Of a stretch of 64,000 nt of DNA, positions 16,328 to 24,285 are shown in pieces (the stretch's first letter is position 1; every line of letters starts with the position of its first letter). Position numbers and translations under genes: made by a program. Source of the DNA: Phycisphaeraceae bacterium. GTDB lineage: Bacteria > Planctomycetota > Phycisphaerae > Phycisphaerales > Phycisphaeraceae. The notes under the pieces were generated by a model. That model saw nothing but the letters and a program-made list of their open reading frames with translations. It made no database searches and was not told the DNA's origin. The stretch is taken from contig JANQFR010000051.1 in the NCBI GenBank assembly GCA_028277745.1, positions 1-64,000 of the forward strand. Direction: 5' to 3'.

Positions 16328-17245
16328 TCATCGCGCGATGGGCAGGGGTTCGCGGATGTCGACCTCGACCGGCTCCAGGTCGTCATCGTCGTCATCCAGC
16401 ACATCGCCGGCGCCGGCGATGACCGGGGCGTGCTTGCCATGCTTGGCGCGCTTGCCGTGTTTGGGGTGCTTGCCCTGATGACGGTGCTTCGCATCGCGGA
16501 TCTGTTGGAGAAGCTCGATGCCGTCGAGCACCTCCATCTGGCCGTCGTCGTGCTCGACCACGAGGGTGCAACTCTCGACCCAGTCGCCGCAGTTGAAGTA
16601 CTCGATGCCGCTCTCGACGCGGTGCTCGGCCTTATGGATGTGGCCGCAGACCACACCCTCGACGCCCATGCGCTCCGCCTCTTTCACCAGGGTCTCCTCG
16701 AACCGGCTGATGAAGGTGCAGGCCCGCTTGACCTTGAGCTTGATGAACTTGGACAGCGACCAGTAGCGGAAGCCGAGCCTCATGCGGCCGACGTTGTAGA
16801 GCCGGTTGAGCGCCATCAGCCACTCGTAGGCGATCCCGCCGAGCGAGGAGAGCAGCGGGTGGTGCTTGACGACGAGGTCGAACTGGTCGCCGTGGGTGAC
16901 CAGCAGCCGCCGGCCGTCGGCGGTGAGGTGGACATCCTTGATCAGCAGTTCGACGCCGCCGAACTCCAGGCCGGCGTATTGACGGGCGCCTTCGTCATGG
17001 TTGCCGGGGATATAGATCACCCGGGTATCTTTTTTGACCATTTTCAGGACGCGCCGGACCACGTCGTTGTGCTCAGCGGGCCAGTTCCACTTCGACCTGA
17101 GCCGCCACATGTCGATGATGTCGCCGACCAGGTACAGCGTATCGCAGTCGATCCGCTTGAGCAGCCGGCTGATATCCTTGGCCCGAGACCCGCTCGAGCC
17201 CAGGTGCAGGTCGCTGAGAAACACCGTGCGGTAACGAAGCTTCAT
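16328..17245 (-). CDS. LpxH-like UDP-2,3-diacylglucosamine diphosphatase family metallophosphoesterase
   Basis: A 305-residue calcineurin-like phosphoesterase. Metal-binding motifs are all visible: FLSDLHLG (residues 10-17), LVGDIIDMW, IPGNHDE, VTHGDQFD and CGHIHKAE. The overall pattern matches the LpxH/YbbF branch, which hydrolyses UDP-2,3-diacylglucosamine to lipid X in lipid A synthesis at the inner membrane. After about residue 240 there is an extra low-complexity tail rich in His, Lys and Gly (HRHQGKHPKHGKRAKHGKH) and then Asp (DDDDDDLEPVE), absent from standard LpxH. The tail could bind metal or membrane. The true substrate could be another nucleotide-sugar. Confidence 0.8.
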   Translation of the reverse strand: MKLRYRTVFLSDLHLGSSGSRAKDISRLLKRIDCDTLYLVGDIIDMWRLRSKWNWPAEHNDVVRRVLKMVKKDTRVIYIPGNHDEGARQYAGLEFGGVELLIKDVHLTADGRRLLVTHGDQFDLVVKHHPLLSSLGGIAYEWLMALNRLYNVGRMRLGFRYWSLSKFIKLKVKRACTFISRFEETLVKEAERMGVEGVVCGHIHKAEHRVESGIEYFNCGDWVESCTLVVEHDDGQMEVLDGIELLQQIRDAKHRHQGKHPKHGKRAKHGKHAPVIAGAGDVLDDDDDDLEPVEVDIREPLPIAR

Positions 17246-17343
17246 AACGCTAACCTCAAGGCGGGACGGCTCCTATACCGGATTATCGGGCGGAGGATAG
17301 CAGGATGATGACGAGATTCGCGGATTTCTAACCAAAGAGGAAA

Positions 17344-17365
17344 CCCGGGGACGGCGATCCCCGGG
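17344..17365 (-). terminator. terminator downstream of FKBP isomerase gene
   Basis: CCCGGGGA/TCCCCGGG (17344-17351/17358-17365) forms an 8-bp stem with a 6-base loop. Read leftward it is followed by TTTCCTCTTT, a fair T-rich tract, so it should terminate the leftward isomerase gene. A competing outer stem GGAAACCC/GGGTTTCC (17339-17346/17379-17386) is possible. Confidence 0.6.
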
Positions 17366-17417
17366 CTTCGCCATCCCTGGGTTTCCAAGGTTCTCCAGTT
17401 TGACGGGTCCGCCGGCA

Positions 17418-18230
17418 TCAGGACGCGTCGTCGACGCTGATCAGCTCCACCTCGAAGATCAGCGTGGCGTTGCCGGGGATGACCGGCGGGCGGCCCTGCG
17501 GGCCGTAGGCCAGGTCCGAGGGGATGTAAAGCATCCACTTGCCGCCGGGCTTCATCATCTGCAGGGCTTCGGTCCAGCCCTTGATCACGCCGTTGACCGG
17601 GAACGTGGCCGGCTCGCCGCGCTTGTAGGAGCTGTCGAACTCCGTACCGTCGACCAGCGTGCCCTTGTAGTTCACGGTGACGGTGTCGGTGGCCTTGGGC
17701 GATTGGCCCTCACCCTCGGTGAGCACCTTGTATTGCAGGCCCGACTCGGTGGTCTTGACGCCTTCCTTGGTGGCGTTCTCGGCGAGGAATTTCTCGCCGA
17801 CGGTGACGTTTTCCTTCGCCATCTGCTGCATGCGGATCATCTGCCTGGCCTGCTCGATCTGCTGACGGATCTGCCCGGCCTGGGCGGCGTCGCCGGCCGC
17901 CTCGGCGGCGGCGGCGGCGGCTTCCATCTTGCTCAGCTGCGCCGCCAGCATCTGCTGCTGCACCTGCGCCATCACCTCCTGGCGGGTGGCTTCGTCCAGC
18001 AGCGCCGCCTCGCCGGTGATCGCGTCGCTCACCCCGCGCGACACCGCCGCCGGGTCCAGCTTCAGGCCCTGGGCTTTCACCTGCTCGCCGATCTGGTAGC
18101 CGATGCTGTAGCCGGCCTTCGCCTCCGGCGTCGACAGGTCGGGCTCGGCCGTCTGCTCCGCCGCCGCGCCCCACGCCAGCACCAACACCAGGCCCGCCGC
18201 GGGCAGGGCCGCCATCCATCGATAAGTCAT
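17418..18230 (-). CDS. FKBP-type peptidyl-prolyl cis-trans isomerase (FkpA/Mip-like)
   Basis: A 270-residue exported chaperone. ATG 18230 is preceded by GGAGCAAGTT, and a signal peptide follows ([19 protein letters not shown]). Residues about 35-150 form the helical dimerisation domain of FkpA/Mip proteins, here enlarged by an Ala/Gln-rich coiled segment ([31 protein letters not shown]). The C-terminal FKBP domain is typical: [69 protein letters not shown] and [13 protein letters not shown]. It assists folding of exported proteins in the periplasm. It is transcribed leftward and divergently from the next gene. Confidence 0.9.
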   Translation of the reverse strand: MTYRWMAALPAAGLVLVLAWGAAAEQTAEPDLSTPEAKAGYSIGYQIGEQVKAQGLKLDPAAVSRGVSDAITGEAALLDEATRQEVMAQVQQQMLAAQLSKMEAAAAAAEAAGDAAQAGQIRQQIEQARQMIRMQQMAKENVTVGEKFLAENATKEGVKTTESGLQYKVLTEGEGQSPKATDTVTVNYKGTLVDGTEFDSSYKRGEPATFPVNGVIKGWTEALQMMKPGGKWMLYIPSDLAYGPQGRPPVIPGNATLIFEVELISVDDAS

Positions 18231-18307
18231 AACTTGCTCCATTCTGAATTTGAATGCTGATCCATCTTCCGCCTCATGATAACCATAGGCCGACCCGCCC
18301 GCGCCGC

Positions 18308-18313
18308 TACACT
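18308..18313 (+). promoter_or_regulatory. -10 element of a leaderless gene (TACACT)
   Basis: TACACT ends 6 bases before ATG 18320, and there is no ribosome-binding site. Transcription would begin at or next to the start codon. Five other genes in the window show the same arrangement. Confidence 0.45.
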
Positions 18314-18319
18314 TTCGGC

Positions 18320-18778
18320 ATGCAGGAATACTTTGCCTACGGCTCCAACCTCGACCCGGTTCAGATGAGCCGGCGGTGCCCCGACCACCAGGTCCTGGGC
18401 CCCGCGGTCCTGGCCGACCACCGCCTGGGGTTTCCCCGCCGGCACGACCGGTGGGACGACGCCGGCGTCGCGGGCGTCGAACCCGCCCCCGGCCAACAGG
18501 TCCACGGCGTCGCCTACCGGCTCAGCGACCGCGATTTCGCGACCCTCGACCGGTACGAGGCGGTCGCCGAAGGCGAATACACCCGGGAACGCGTCACCGT
18601 CACCCTCGCCGACGGGACCGCCCTGGAGCTGTGGACCTACTTCGCCGTCCCCGATCCCGACGGGCCGTTCGACCCGACGCCACGTTACCTTGACGGGATG
18701 ATCCGCGGCGCCGAGCACCACGGCCTGCCGGCCGACTGGATCGCCCGCCTCCGCGCCATCCCCGCCCGCAATGGCTGA
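18320..18778 (+). CDS. gamma-glutamylcyclotransferase-like (AIG2/GGCT fold) protein
   Basis: A 152-residue protein of the gamma-glutamylcyclotransferase superfamily. The signature [13 protein letters not shown] near the N-terminus is the substrate-binding loop, and [32 protein letters not shown] contains the conserved acidic residue region with normal spacing. The family releases 5-oxoproline from gamma-glutamyl compounds, though small bacterial members often lack a proven substrate. ATG 18320 is chosen because it begins the conserved fold; upstream sequence is not protein-like. It starts a rightward group with the next three genes, which are very tightly packed. Confidence 0.8.
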   Translation: MQEYFAYGSNLDPVQMSRRCPDHQVLGPAVLADHRLGFPRRHDRWDDAGVAGVEPAPGQQVHGVAYRLSDRDFATLDRYEAVAEGEYTRERVTVTLADGTALELWTYFAVPDPDGPFDPTPRYLDGMIRGAEHHGLPADWIARLRAIPARNG

Positions 18779-18821
18779 GCGGGCTATGATGCTGCCGTCT
18801 GTCCCCACCGGAGCTTCCAAC

Positions 18822-19184
18822 GTGCCCCAACTCACTATGACCACCGGCGGCGCCCTGATCCTGCTCGGCCTCGTCTTCTTCGTTCTCACCGGCGAGAAGA
18901 CCGCCCTCATCCCCCTGCCCTTCGGCGTACTCATCGCGCTGTGCGGCTACCTCGCCCGGCTCGAAGGGTTCCGCAAGCACATGATGCACGCCGCCGTCAT
19001 CCTCGCCCTGCTCGGCGCCCTCGGCCCGGTCATGCAGCTGCCCAAAGTCCTCGGCGCCCCGGGACGCGGCTTGGCGGCGACCGAGATGCTCATCATGCTC
19101 GTGGTGTGCCTGGCTTTTATCATCCTGGCGGTGCGGTCCTTCATTGCCGCCCGGCGGGCGCGAAACCGCCTGATGGACGCATGA
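18822..19184 (+). CDS. small integral membrane protein of unknown function
   Basis: A 120-residue protein with three or four membrane segments (GGALILLGLVFFVLTG, LIPLPFGVLIALCGYLA, MHAAVILALLGALGPVM, MLIMLVVCLAFIILAV) and a basic C-terminus (RSFIAARRARNRLMDA). GTG 18822 is chosen: GGAG lies 8 bases upstream and a TATGAT -10-like box lies at 18785-18790. An ATG at 18771 overlaps the preceding gene and lacks a ribosome-binding site; ATG 18837 is another option. Its stop overlaps the next start (ATGA), implying translational coupling. I do not recognise the family. Confidence 0.65.
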   Translation: MPQLTMTTGGALILLGLVFFVLTGEKTALIPLPFGVLIALCGYLARLEGFRKHMMHAAVILALLGALGPVMQLPKVLGAPGRGLAATEMLIMLVVCLAFIILAVRSFIAARRARNRLMDA

Positions 19185-19900
19185 CCTCACCCGCCCCCAA
19201 GCCGATGCATTGCCGGGCCGAGGCGTTCGCCGCCGTCGCCGAGGCTTTGCCCAGGCTGCACACCACCGCGGGCCTCACCCGCGCCGCCGCGGCCCTCGCG
19301 CTGCACGAACACCCCGACGCCGACCTGCCAGGCGTGGACGATCAACTCGCCGCGATGGTCGGCGATATCGCCGATCGGCTCCAGTCGCCCAACCCCCGCG
19401 CCATGCTCGCCCACGCTCATCACGTCCTCTTTGACGAGTTGCGCTTCGCCGGCGAGATCCAGGACTATCACCACCCCCGCAACAGCTACCTCCATTACGT
19501 GATCGACTCCCGCCGCGGCCTGCCGATCACGCTGACGCTGATCTACAAAGCCGTGCTCGAGCAGTTGGGTTTCCGCGTCGACGGCATCAACGCGCCGGGC
19601 CACTTCCTGGCCGCCGTGAGGATGGCGGACGCGCCCGACACCCCCCGCCGATTGCTCTTTATCGACCCGTTTCACGCCGGGCGGGCGCTCTCCCGCGACG
19701 AAGCGTTTGACCTGATCGGCCACGTGACCGGCCAGGCGGTCCCGCGCGACGACGCCCTGCTGACCCGGGCGACCCATCCCGTGTGGCTGCTGCGCATGAT
19801 CCAGAACCTGGCGGGCAGCTTCCAACGCCTCGAACGCCCCGACGACCACGCCGCGATGGTCGAACTGCGCAGCCTGGTTCAACAGCACTCCGGCCTATGA
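19181..19900 (+). CDS. SirB1/YchA-like transglutaminase-fold protein
   Basis: A 239-residue protein starting at ATG 19181, which overlaps the previous stop by 4 bases. It matches the SirB1 (transglutaminase-like) family: LAHAHHVLFDELRFAGEIQDYHHPRNSYLHYVIDSRRGLPITLTLIYKAVLEQLGFRVDGINAPGHFL contains the family's N-S-Y-L and RGLPI-LT-IY motifs and the G-PGHFL His. The Cys of true transglutaminases is not at the usual place, as is normal in this group. A longer open frame upstream lies inside the preceding gene. Function is unknown; its stop overlaps the next gene by 4 bases, so the three genes form one translationally coupled unit. Confidence 0.8.
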   Translation: MTSPAPKPMHCRAEAFAAVAEALPRLHTTAGLTRAAAALALHEHPDADLPGVDDQLAAMVGDIADRLQSPNPRAMLAHAHHVLFDELRFAGEIQDYHHPRNSYLHYVIDSRRGLPITLTLIYKAVLEQLGFRVDGINAPGHFLAAVRMADAPDTPRRLLFIDPFHAGRALSRDEAFDLIGHVTGQAVPRDDALLTRATHPVWLLRMIQNLAGSFQRLERPDDHAAMVELRSLVQQHSGL

Positions 19901-20508
19901 GCGGACCGCCCGACACGCTCGACCGCATCCTCGCCGACCTCTGGCGCCGGCTTGTCGACGCCACGGCCCCGGGCGCGGGACGCGATGCGTTTCACACGCC
20001 CACGCTGTCCACGGTCTCGCCCGACGGCGAACCCGAGGCCCGGGTCGTCGTCCTGCGTGACGCCGACGCGGCGCAACGACGCCTGGTCTGTCATACCGAC
20101 GTGCGCTGCTTGAAGGTGGCCGCGATACGAGCGCACCCGCGCGTCGCCTGGACGTTTTACGACCGCGACGCGAAGCTGCAGCTCCGCGCCATGGGACGCG
20201 CGACGGTCCACACCGACGACGCCTTCGCCGACGCGCGTTGGGCCGCGTCAAGCCTGTCGAGCCGGCGCTGTTATCTGGCTCCCCATCCGCCGGGCGCGCC
20301 CTCGCCCGATCCAAGCGGCAACCTGCCGGCGCACGTGATCGACCGCATCCCCACCGCTGAAGAAAGCGAAGCGGGGCGCACGCACTTCGCCGCGGTCAGT
20401 TGCTGCGTGGACCATATCGACTGGCTGCACCTGGCCAGCAGCGGCCACCGCCGCGCAACGTTCGCCTGGGACGGCCCTACGTGGCGGAGCGCCTGGGTTC
20501 ATGTCTGA
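19897..20508 (+). CDS. pyridoxamine 5'-phosphate oxidase-like flavoprotein
   Basis: A 203-residue FMN-binding split-barrel protein. TPTLSTVSPDGEPEARVVVLRDAD, TDVRCLKVAAIRAHPRVAWTFYDRDAKLQLRAMGRATVHTDDAFADARWAASSLSSRRCYL and the terminal FAWDGPTWRSAWVHV fit the PNPOx-like group of proteins of about 200 residues. True PdxH has an additional C-terminal R-x-H region that is only weakly recognisable here, so a role in vitamin B6 synthesis is not certain. ATG 19897 overlaps the previous stop (ATGA). It is the last gene before a structured intergenic region. Confidence 0.75.
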   Translation: MSGPPDTLDRILADLWRRLVDATAPGAGRDAFHTPTLSTVSPDGEPEARVVVLRDADAAQRRLVCHTDVRCLKVAAIRAHPRVAWTFYDRDAKLQLRAMGRATVHTDDAFADARWAASSLSSRRCYLAPHPPGAPSPDPSGNLPAHVIDRIPTAEESEAGRTHFAAVSCCVDHIDWLHLASSGHRRATFAWDGPTWRSAWVHV

Positions 20509-20550
20509 TTCTGAATCCCACTTAATACGGATGCGTCGCGCTGCGCTTTA

Positions 20551-20574
20551 AGTCCCGCATGCGCATGCGGGGCT
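20551..20574. repeat. palindromic repeat, AGCCCCGCATGC family, copy 1
   Basis: AGTCCCGCATGC pairs with GCATGCGGGGCT with one mismatch, giving a 24-base palindrome. Related copies lie at 23384-23406, 25734-25757 and 41199-41220, all in gaps between genes. Confidence 0.65.
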
Positions 20575-20624
20575 CCGGCGCTCGCCACGCCTGCGTTTTT
20601 CTTGTGGTGCGTTCATAAGAAAGT

Positions 20625-20706
20625 CAGCGGGCCCACGGCGGAGGAGGACCGTGGGCCCGCTGGAAAGGAAACCTGTTCCTAAAAGACAGCGGTTCTCCCC
20701 AACCGC
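20625..20706. ncRNA. series of three stem-loops, candidate structured RNA or terminator
   Basis: CAGCGGGCCCACGG (20625-20638) pairs perfectly over 14 bp with 20649-20662, around the purine loop CGGAGGAGGA. AGGAA/TTCCT and GCGGTT/AACCGC (20689-20694/20701-20706) follow at once. The region lies between the PNPOx-like gene and the receiver-like gene. The first stem can terminate transcription, but there is no T-run, and three consecutive stems with a GGA-rich loop are also typical of regulatory RNA. The remainder of 20509-20771 holds no gene; a TATTAT box lies at 20717-20722. Confidence 0.4.
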
Positions 20707-20771
20707 GATCAGTACAGTATTATCATAACGAGTTGCTCACGGTACGCCACCTAAGAATTCATCCGAATCAC

Positions 20772-21152
20772 ATGATTGAGACGACACACATCGTTCTTGT
20801 CGGGCACTGCGGTTTCGATACCGGCTCGCTGACCCGCGCCATCCGTCGTGCGGTGGGCGACGTGGAGATCGCCTCCACCAACAGCAGCGATTCGCTTGAA
20901 AGATGGATAAACCCTGACGCCTTATTTCTGGTTAACCGGATTCTCGACGGCGCCTTTTCTCACGAAACGGGCGTCGACCTCATCCGCGACCTGGCCGGCC
21001 GCGACCCATCGCCGAAGATGATGCTGGTGTCCAATTACGAAGACGCCCAGGCCCAGGCCGTCAGCGCCGGCGCCCTGCCGGGTTTCGGTAAATCGTCGCT
21101 CGGATCGGCCCAGACGGCGGCTCGCCTGCGGGAAGCGGTCGAAGCGGTCTGA
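20772..21152 (+). CDS. receiver-like (CheY-fold) domain protein lacking the phospho-acceptor Asp
   Basis: A 126-residue stand-alone domain with the beta/alpha rhythm of response-regulator receivers: IVLVGHCGFDTGSLTRAIRRAVG, ALFLVNRILDGAFSHETGVDLIRDLAGRDPSPKMMLVSNYEDAQAQAVSAGALPGFGKSSL. The final GKSSL corresponds to the conserved Lys. At the position of the phospho-accepting Asp there is Asn (LVNRILDG), and the N-terminal acidic pair is missing, so phosphorylation is unlikely. ATG 20772 gives the compact domain; no ribosome-binding site is visible. It is followed after 21 bases by the HEAGH metallopeptidase gene. The CheY-fold assignment is moderate. Confidence 0.55.
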   Translation: MIETTHIVLVGHCGFDTGSLTRAIRRAVGDVEIASTNSSDSLERWINPDALFLVNRILDGAFSHETGVDLIRDLAGRDPSPKMMLVSNYEDAQAQAVSAGALPGFGKSSLGSAQTAARLREAVEAV

Positions 21153-21161
21153 CCGCGCGGT

Positions 21162-21167
21162 TATCAT
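21162..21167 (+). promoter_or_regulatory. -10 element of a leaderless gene (TATCAT)
   Basis: TATCAT ends 6 bases before GTG 21174, with no ribosome-binding site between, so the transcript probably starts at the start codon. Confidence 0.4.
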
Positions 21168-21173
21168 CCCGTT

Positions 21174-22229
21174 GTGCCGCCCTCGACGCGTCCATCAACC
21201 CGCCGAAAACGCCAGCCGGTCTGGGCCCGGTACGACGACGACCGGCTCCTGGGCCTGCGTCTGTGCGACCTCAAGCTGACGATCCCCGGCACATCCCTCG
21301 AACCCCGGCTCGACCGGCTCCGCGCCGATCTGGACCGGAAGGGGTTAGCCTGTTTCCGCCCGCACGCGTGGCTCTCCTCCGAGTGGTTCAGCCCCGACGG
21401 CGTGCCCGGGATCGCGGCGCCGTTCTATCTGGCCCACCCCCGGCTCATGCGGCTCGAACAGAAGCAGATGCTCCAGGTCGAGGGCGGCTCCGAGGCCGAG
21501 TGCATGCGCATCCTCCGCCACGAAGCCGGCCACGCCATCGACGCCGCGTACCGCCTGCACCGCCGCAAGCGCTGGCGTGAGTTGTTCGGCTCGTTCACCC
21601 AGCCCTACCCCGATTCGTATCAGCCCAAGCCGGGCTCGCGCCGGTATGTGCAGCACCTGCCCTTCTGGTACGCCCAGGCGCACCCCGCCGAGGACTTTGC
21701 CGAGACCTTCGCGGTCTGGCTCACCCCAGGCCAGTCGTGGCAGCAGCGCTACGCCACCTGGCCGACCGCGCTGCGCAAGCTGGAATACGTCAATGAGCTG
21801 ATGCGTGAGATTGCCGACCAACCCCCGCCGGTGCGCACGCGTCGTCAGGTCGAGCCGCTACGGCAGTGCCGGAAAACCCTGCGCGAGCATTACCGCGACC
21901 GGAAGCTGCATTACGCGGACGAGTGGCCGGACTTCTTCGACATCGACCTGCGTCGGCTGTTCTCGACCGACCCGCGGTTCGCCGGGCGGCCGACCGCGGC
22001 CAGCTTCCTGCGGCGGGTCCGCCCCGACCTGCGGCGGATCGTCGCCGACTGGACCGGCACCCACCCCTACACCATCGACCAGGTGCTCGCCGACATGATC
22101 GACCGCTGCAAGGAGCTGCGTCTCCGCCTGGCGCTGCCCGAATCCCAGGCCCGCAGCCAGGCGATGATCATGGTGACGGTCCAGACCATGCACTACATGC
22201 ACGCGGGCCATCACCGCCTGGCGTTGTGA
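21174..22229 (+). CDS. putative zinc metallopeptidase (HEAGH)
   Basis: A 351-residue cytoplasmic-looking protein starting at GTG 21174. The zinc motif RILRHEAGHAID is at about residues 113-124, and a later acidic segment (YAQAHPAEDFAETFAVWLTPG) supplies the third ligand and downstream Glu, as in putative zinc-binding metallopeptidases. An Arg-rich C-terminal half (EPLRQCRKTLREHYRDRKLHYADEWPDFFDIDLRRLF) is of unknown role. It lies upstream of an ATP-grasp ligase gene on the same strand, and I recall similar pairs in other planctomycetes. A joint role in making or trimming a peptide is inference. Confidence 0.7.
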   Translation: MPPSTRPSTRRKRQPVWARYDDDRLLGLRLCDLKLTIPGTSLEPRLDRLRADLDRKGLACFRPHAWLSSEWFSPDGVPGIAAPFYLAHPRLMRLEQKQMLQVEGGSEAECMRILRHEAGHAIDAAYRLHRRKRWRELFGSFTQPYPDSYQPKPGSRRYVQHLPFWYAQAHPAEDFAETFAVWLTPGQSWQQRYATWPTALRKLEYVNELMREIADQPPPVRTRRQVEPLRQCRKTLREHYRDRKLHYADEWPDFFDIDLRRLFSTDPRFAGRPTAASFLRRVRPDLRRIVADWTGTHPYTIDQVLADMIDRCKELRLRLALPESQARSQAMIMVTVQTMHYMHAGHHRLAL

Positions 22230-22348
22230 TAACCGGCGGCAACGACCGATAAGCGCCGATAAACGCCCACCGGCTCATGGATATGGACGATAAGGCAACG
22301 GATCCCCACGCGTCGCCGCCGCGTTGATCGCCCCGACCGGACCTGCTC

Positions 22349-23374
22349 ATGGCTAAAAAACGCCGCATCATCGTCCTCATGCACGAGGACTTCATCCCGC
22401 CCGACTCGATCGAAGGGCTCAGCGACGAGCAGCTCGTCCCGATCAAGGCCGAGTTCGACGTCGTCGCGACGCTCCGCGAGATGGGCCACGAGGTGATGCC
22501 GCTGGGCGTCACCAGCGACCTGGGCGTCATCAAGCACTGCGTAGACGACTTCAAGCCCGACATCGCGTTCAACATGCTCGAGGAATTCGACGGGATGGGC
22601 GTCTACGACGCCCACGTCGTCAGCTACCTCGAGATGATCCGCATGCCCTACACCGGCTGCAACCCGCGCGGGCTGATGCTCGCGCACAACAAGGCGCTGT
22701 CGAAGATGATCTGTCGGTATCACCGCATCGGCGTGCCCCGCTTCCACGTCTTCCCGATGGGTCGCAACGTCCGCCGGCCCAAGCGGCTGGGCTTCCCCCT
22801 GTTCGTTAAATCGCTCACCGAAGAAGGCTCCATCGGCATCAGCCAGGCGTCGATCGTCCAGAGCGACGAGCAGCTTGCCGAACGCGTCGAGTTTATCCAC
22901 CGCAGCGTCGGCACCGACGCGATCGCCGAGCAGTACATCGAGGGGCGCGAGCTGTACGTCGGCGTCCTGGGCAACCAGCGCCTCCAGACGTTCCCCGCGT
23001 GGGAGATCACCTTCAAGAACCTTCCCGAAGACGCGCCGCGCATCGCCACCAGCAAAGTGAAGTGGGACCTCAAGTATCGCAAGAAAGCCGGCGTCGACAC
23101 CGGGCCGGCCAACCTCCCCGAAGACCTGCAGCAAGCCGTCGGCCGTTTCTGCAAACGCGTGTACAACGCCCTGCAGCTCTCGGGCTATGCGCGCATGGAC
23201 CTGCGCCTGACCGAGAGCGGCAAGTTCTTCCTCCTCGAGGCCAACCCCAACCCCGACATCGCCTACGGCGAAGACTTCGCCGAGTCCGCCCACGCCGCCG
23301 GGATCGAATACGAGAAGCTGCTCCACAAGATCCTGAACCTCGGCGGCGCGTACCGGCTCCTCGGACAGGCGTAG
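22349..23374 (+). CDS. ATP-grasp ligase of the D-alanine-D-alanine ligase family
   Basis: A 341-residue ATP-grasp enzyme. The N-terminal domain (RIIVLMHEDFIPPDS, FNMLEEFDGMGVYDAHVVSYLEMIRMPYTGCNPRGLMLAHNKALSK) resembles Ddl, including the TGC-x-P-G-L/K-x-x-K region. The ATP-grasp core has FPLFVKSLTEEGSIGIS, AEQYIEGRELYVGVLG and the metal-binding end YARMDLRLTESGKFFLLEANPNPDIAYGEDFA. GGA precedes ATG 22349 by about 7 bases. Genuine Ddl usually has a different C-terminal (EVNTMPG); the EANPNPD here suggests ligation of other amino acids or peptides. It is 119 bases downstream of the HEAGH peptidase gene. Confidence 0.8.
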   Translation: MAKKRRIIVLMHEDFIPPDSIEGLSDEQLVPIKAEFDVVATLREMGHEVMPLGVTSDLGVIKHCVDDFKPDIAFNMLEEFDGMGVYDAHVVSYLEMIRMPYTGCNPRGLMLAHNKALSKMICRYHRIGVPRFHVFPMGRNVRRPKRLGFPLFVKSLTEEGSIGISQASIVQSDEQLAERVEFIHRSVGTDAIAEQYIEGRELYVGVLGNQRLQTFPAWEITFKNLPEDAPRIATSKVKWDLKYRKKAGVDTGPANLPEDLQQAVGRFCKRVYNALQLSGYARMDLRLTESGKFFLLEANPNPDIAYGEDFAESAHAAGIEYEKLLHKILNLGGAYRLLGQA

Positions 23375-23383
23375 CCTCGACGG

Positions 23384-23406
23384 AGCCCCGCATGCGCAGC
23401 GGGGCT
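23384..23406. repeat. palindromic repeat, AGCCCCGCATGC family, copy 2
   Basis: AGCCCCGC and GCGGGGCT enclose ATGCGCA. It lies in the 41-base gap between the convergent ligase and lactonase genes and may act as a terminator for both. Confidence 0.6.
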
Positions 23407-23415
23407 TGGGGATCG

Positions 23416-24243
23416 TCAATCCGGGACGGCGGCGCGATACAGGCCGCGGTTGACGGTGATGTAAAGCGTGTCTTGCGCCAAGGCGCAGTTGGTCGGCCGA
23501 CCGGGGGTGTCGATGTGGGCGACCTTTTCGCCCCCGGCGTTGATGACCCAGACGCCGTCGGGCAGCGTCGCGTAGACGCGGCCGTCGGGGTCGACCGCGA
23601 CGCCGTCACATCCTCCGCGTTGGCCGGGCGTCTCGATGAACACGCGCGGCTGCGCGAGCTCGCCGGGCGCAGCCACGGTGTAGGCCATGATCTTACGGCC
23701 CGCCTCGTCGGCGACGTAAAGCACCCCGCCGTCGGGCGACAGGCCGATACCGTTGGGCCGCTTCAGGTCCGTGATGAGTTGCGTCACCTCGCCGCCGGGC
23801 GCGATGTAGTAGACCGCCTCGACGTTCATCTCCATGTCGTCGCGGTAGCGGCCGTAGCGCGGGTCGGTGAAGTACACCCCGCCGTGGGCATCGAGCACGA
23901 GGTCGTTGGGGCTGTTGAACCGCTTGCCGTTGTAGGCGTCGGCCAGCACGGCGATCGTGCCGTCGGGTTCGTACCGCACGACCCGGCGGCGTCCGCCCTC
24001 GCACGCCAGCAGGCGCCCCTGCGGGTCGATCGCCAGGCCGTTGGCGCGGCCCGAATCGGTGATGTCGACGGTCGCCGTTCCGTCGGCCGGGTCGTACAGA
24101 CAGATGTGCGAGCGCGGGATGTCGGTGAACCAGACGGCGCCGTCCGCCCGCACGGCCGGCCCCTCGGTGAAGCGGTATCCGCCCGCCACCTGCTCCGCCT
24201 GCCCCAACGCCAGGATCGACGCCAACGCGAGCCCCCACATCAT
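23416..24243 (-). CDS. SMP-30/gluconolactonase-like six-bladed propeller, exported
   Basis: A 275-residue protein with a short signal peptide (MMWGLALASILALGQA). ATG 24243 has AGGAGG 7 bases upstream. The frame stays open far upstream, but that part lies antisense to the oxidoreductase gene and is rejected. Metal and substrate motifs of the SMP-30 fold are present: FTEGPAVRADGAVWFTDI (metal Glu), FNSPNDLVLDAHGGVYFTDPRYG (Asn-Asp), LKRPNGIGLSPDGGVLYVADE and CDGVAVDPDGRVYATLPDGVWV. Such enzymes open sugar lactones. It is divergent, with a 42-base gap, from a Gfo/Idh/MocA dehydrogenase gene, a sensible partner that would produce the lactone. Confidence 0.85.
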   Translation of the reverse strand: MMWGLALASILALGQAEQVAGGYRFTEGPAVRADGAVWFTDIPRSHICLYDPADGTATVDITDSGRANGLAIDPQGRLLACEGGRRRVVRYEPDGTIAVLADAYNGKRFNSPNDLVLDAHGGVYFTDPRYGRYRDDMEMNVEAVYYIAPGGEVTQLITDLKRPNGIGLSPDGGVLYVADEAGRKIMAYTVAAPGELAQPRVFIETPGQRGGCDGVAVDPDGRVYATLPDGVWVINAGGEKVAHIDTPGRPTNCALAQDTLYITVNRGLYRAAVPD

Positions 24244-24285
24244 GGTAAAACCTCCTGGGTTTGATGAATCCACGGGAGCCGTTTC

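Noticed and set aside
18254..18319. Longer N-terminus for the gamma-glutamylcyclotransferase-like protein
   Set aside because: The extra residues (Pro/Arg/His-rich) precede the conserved YGSN fold start and overlap a good -10 box.
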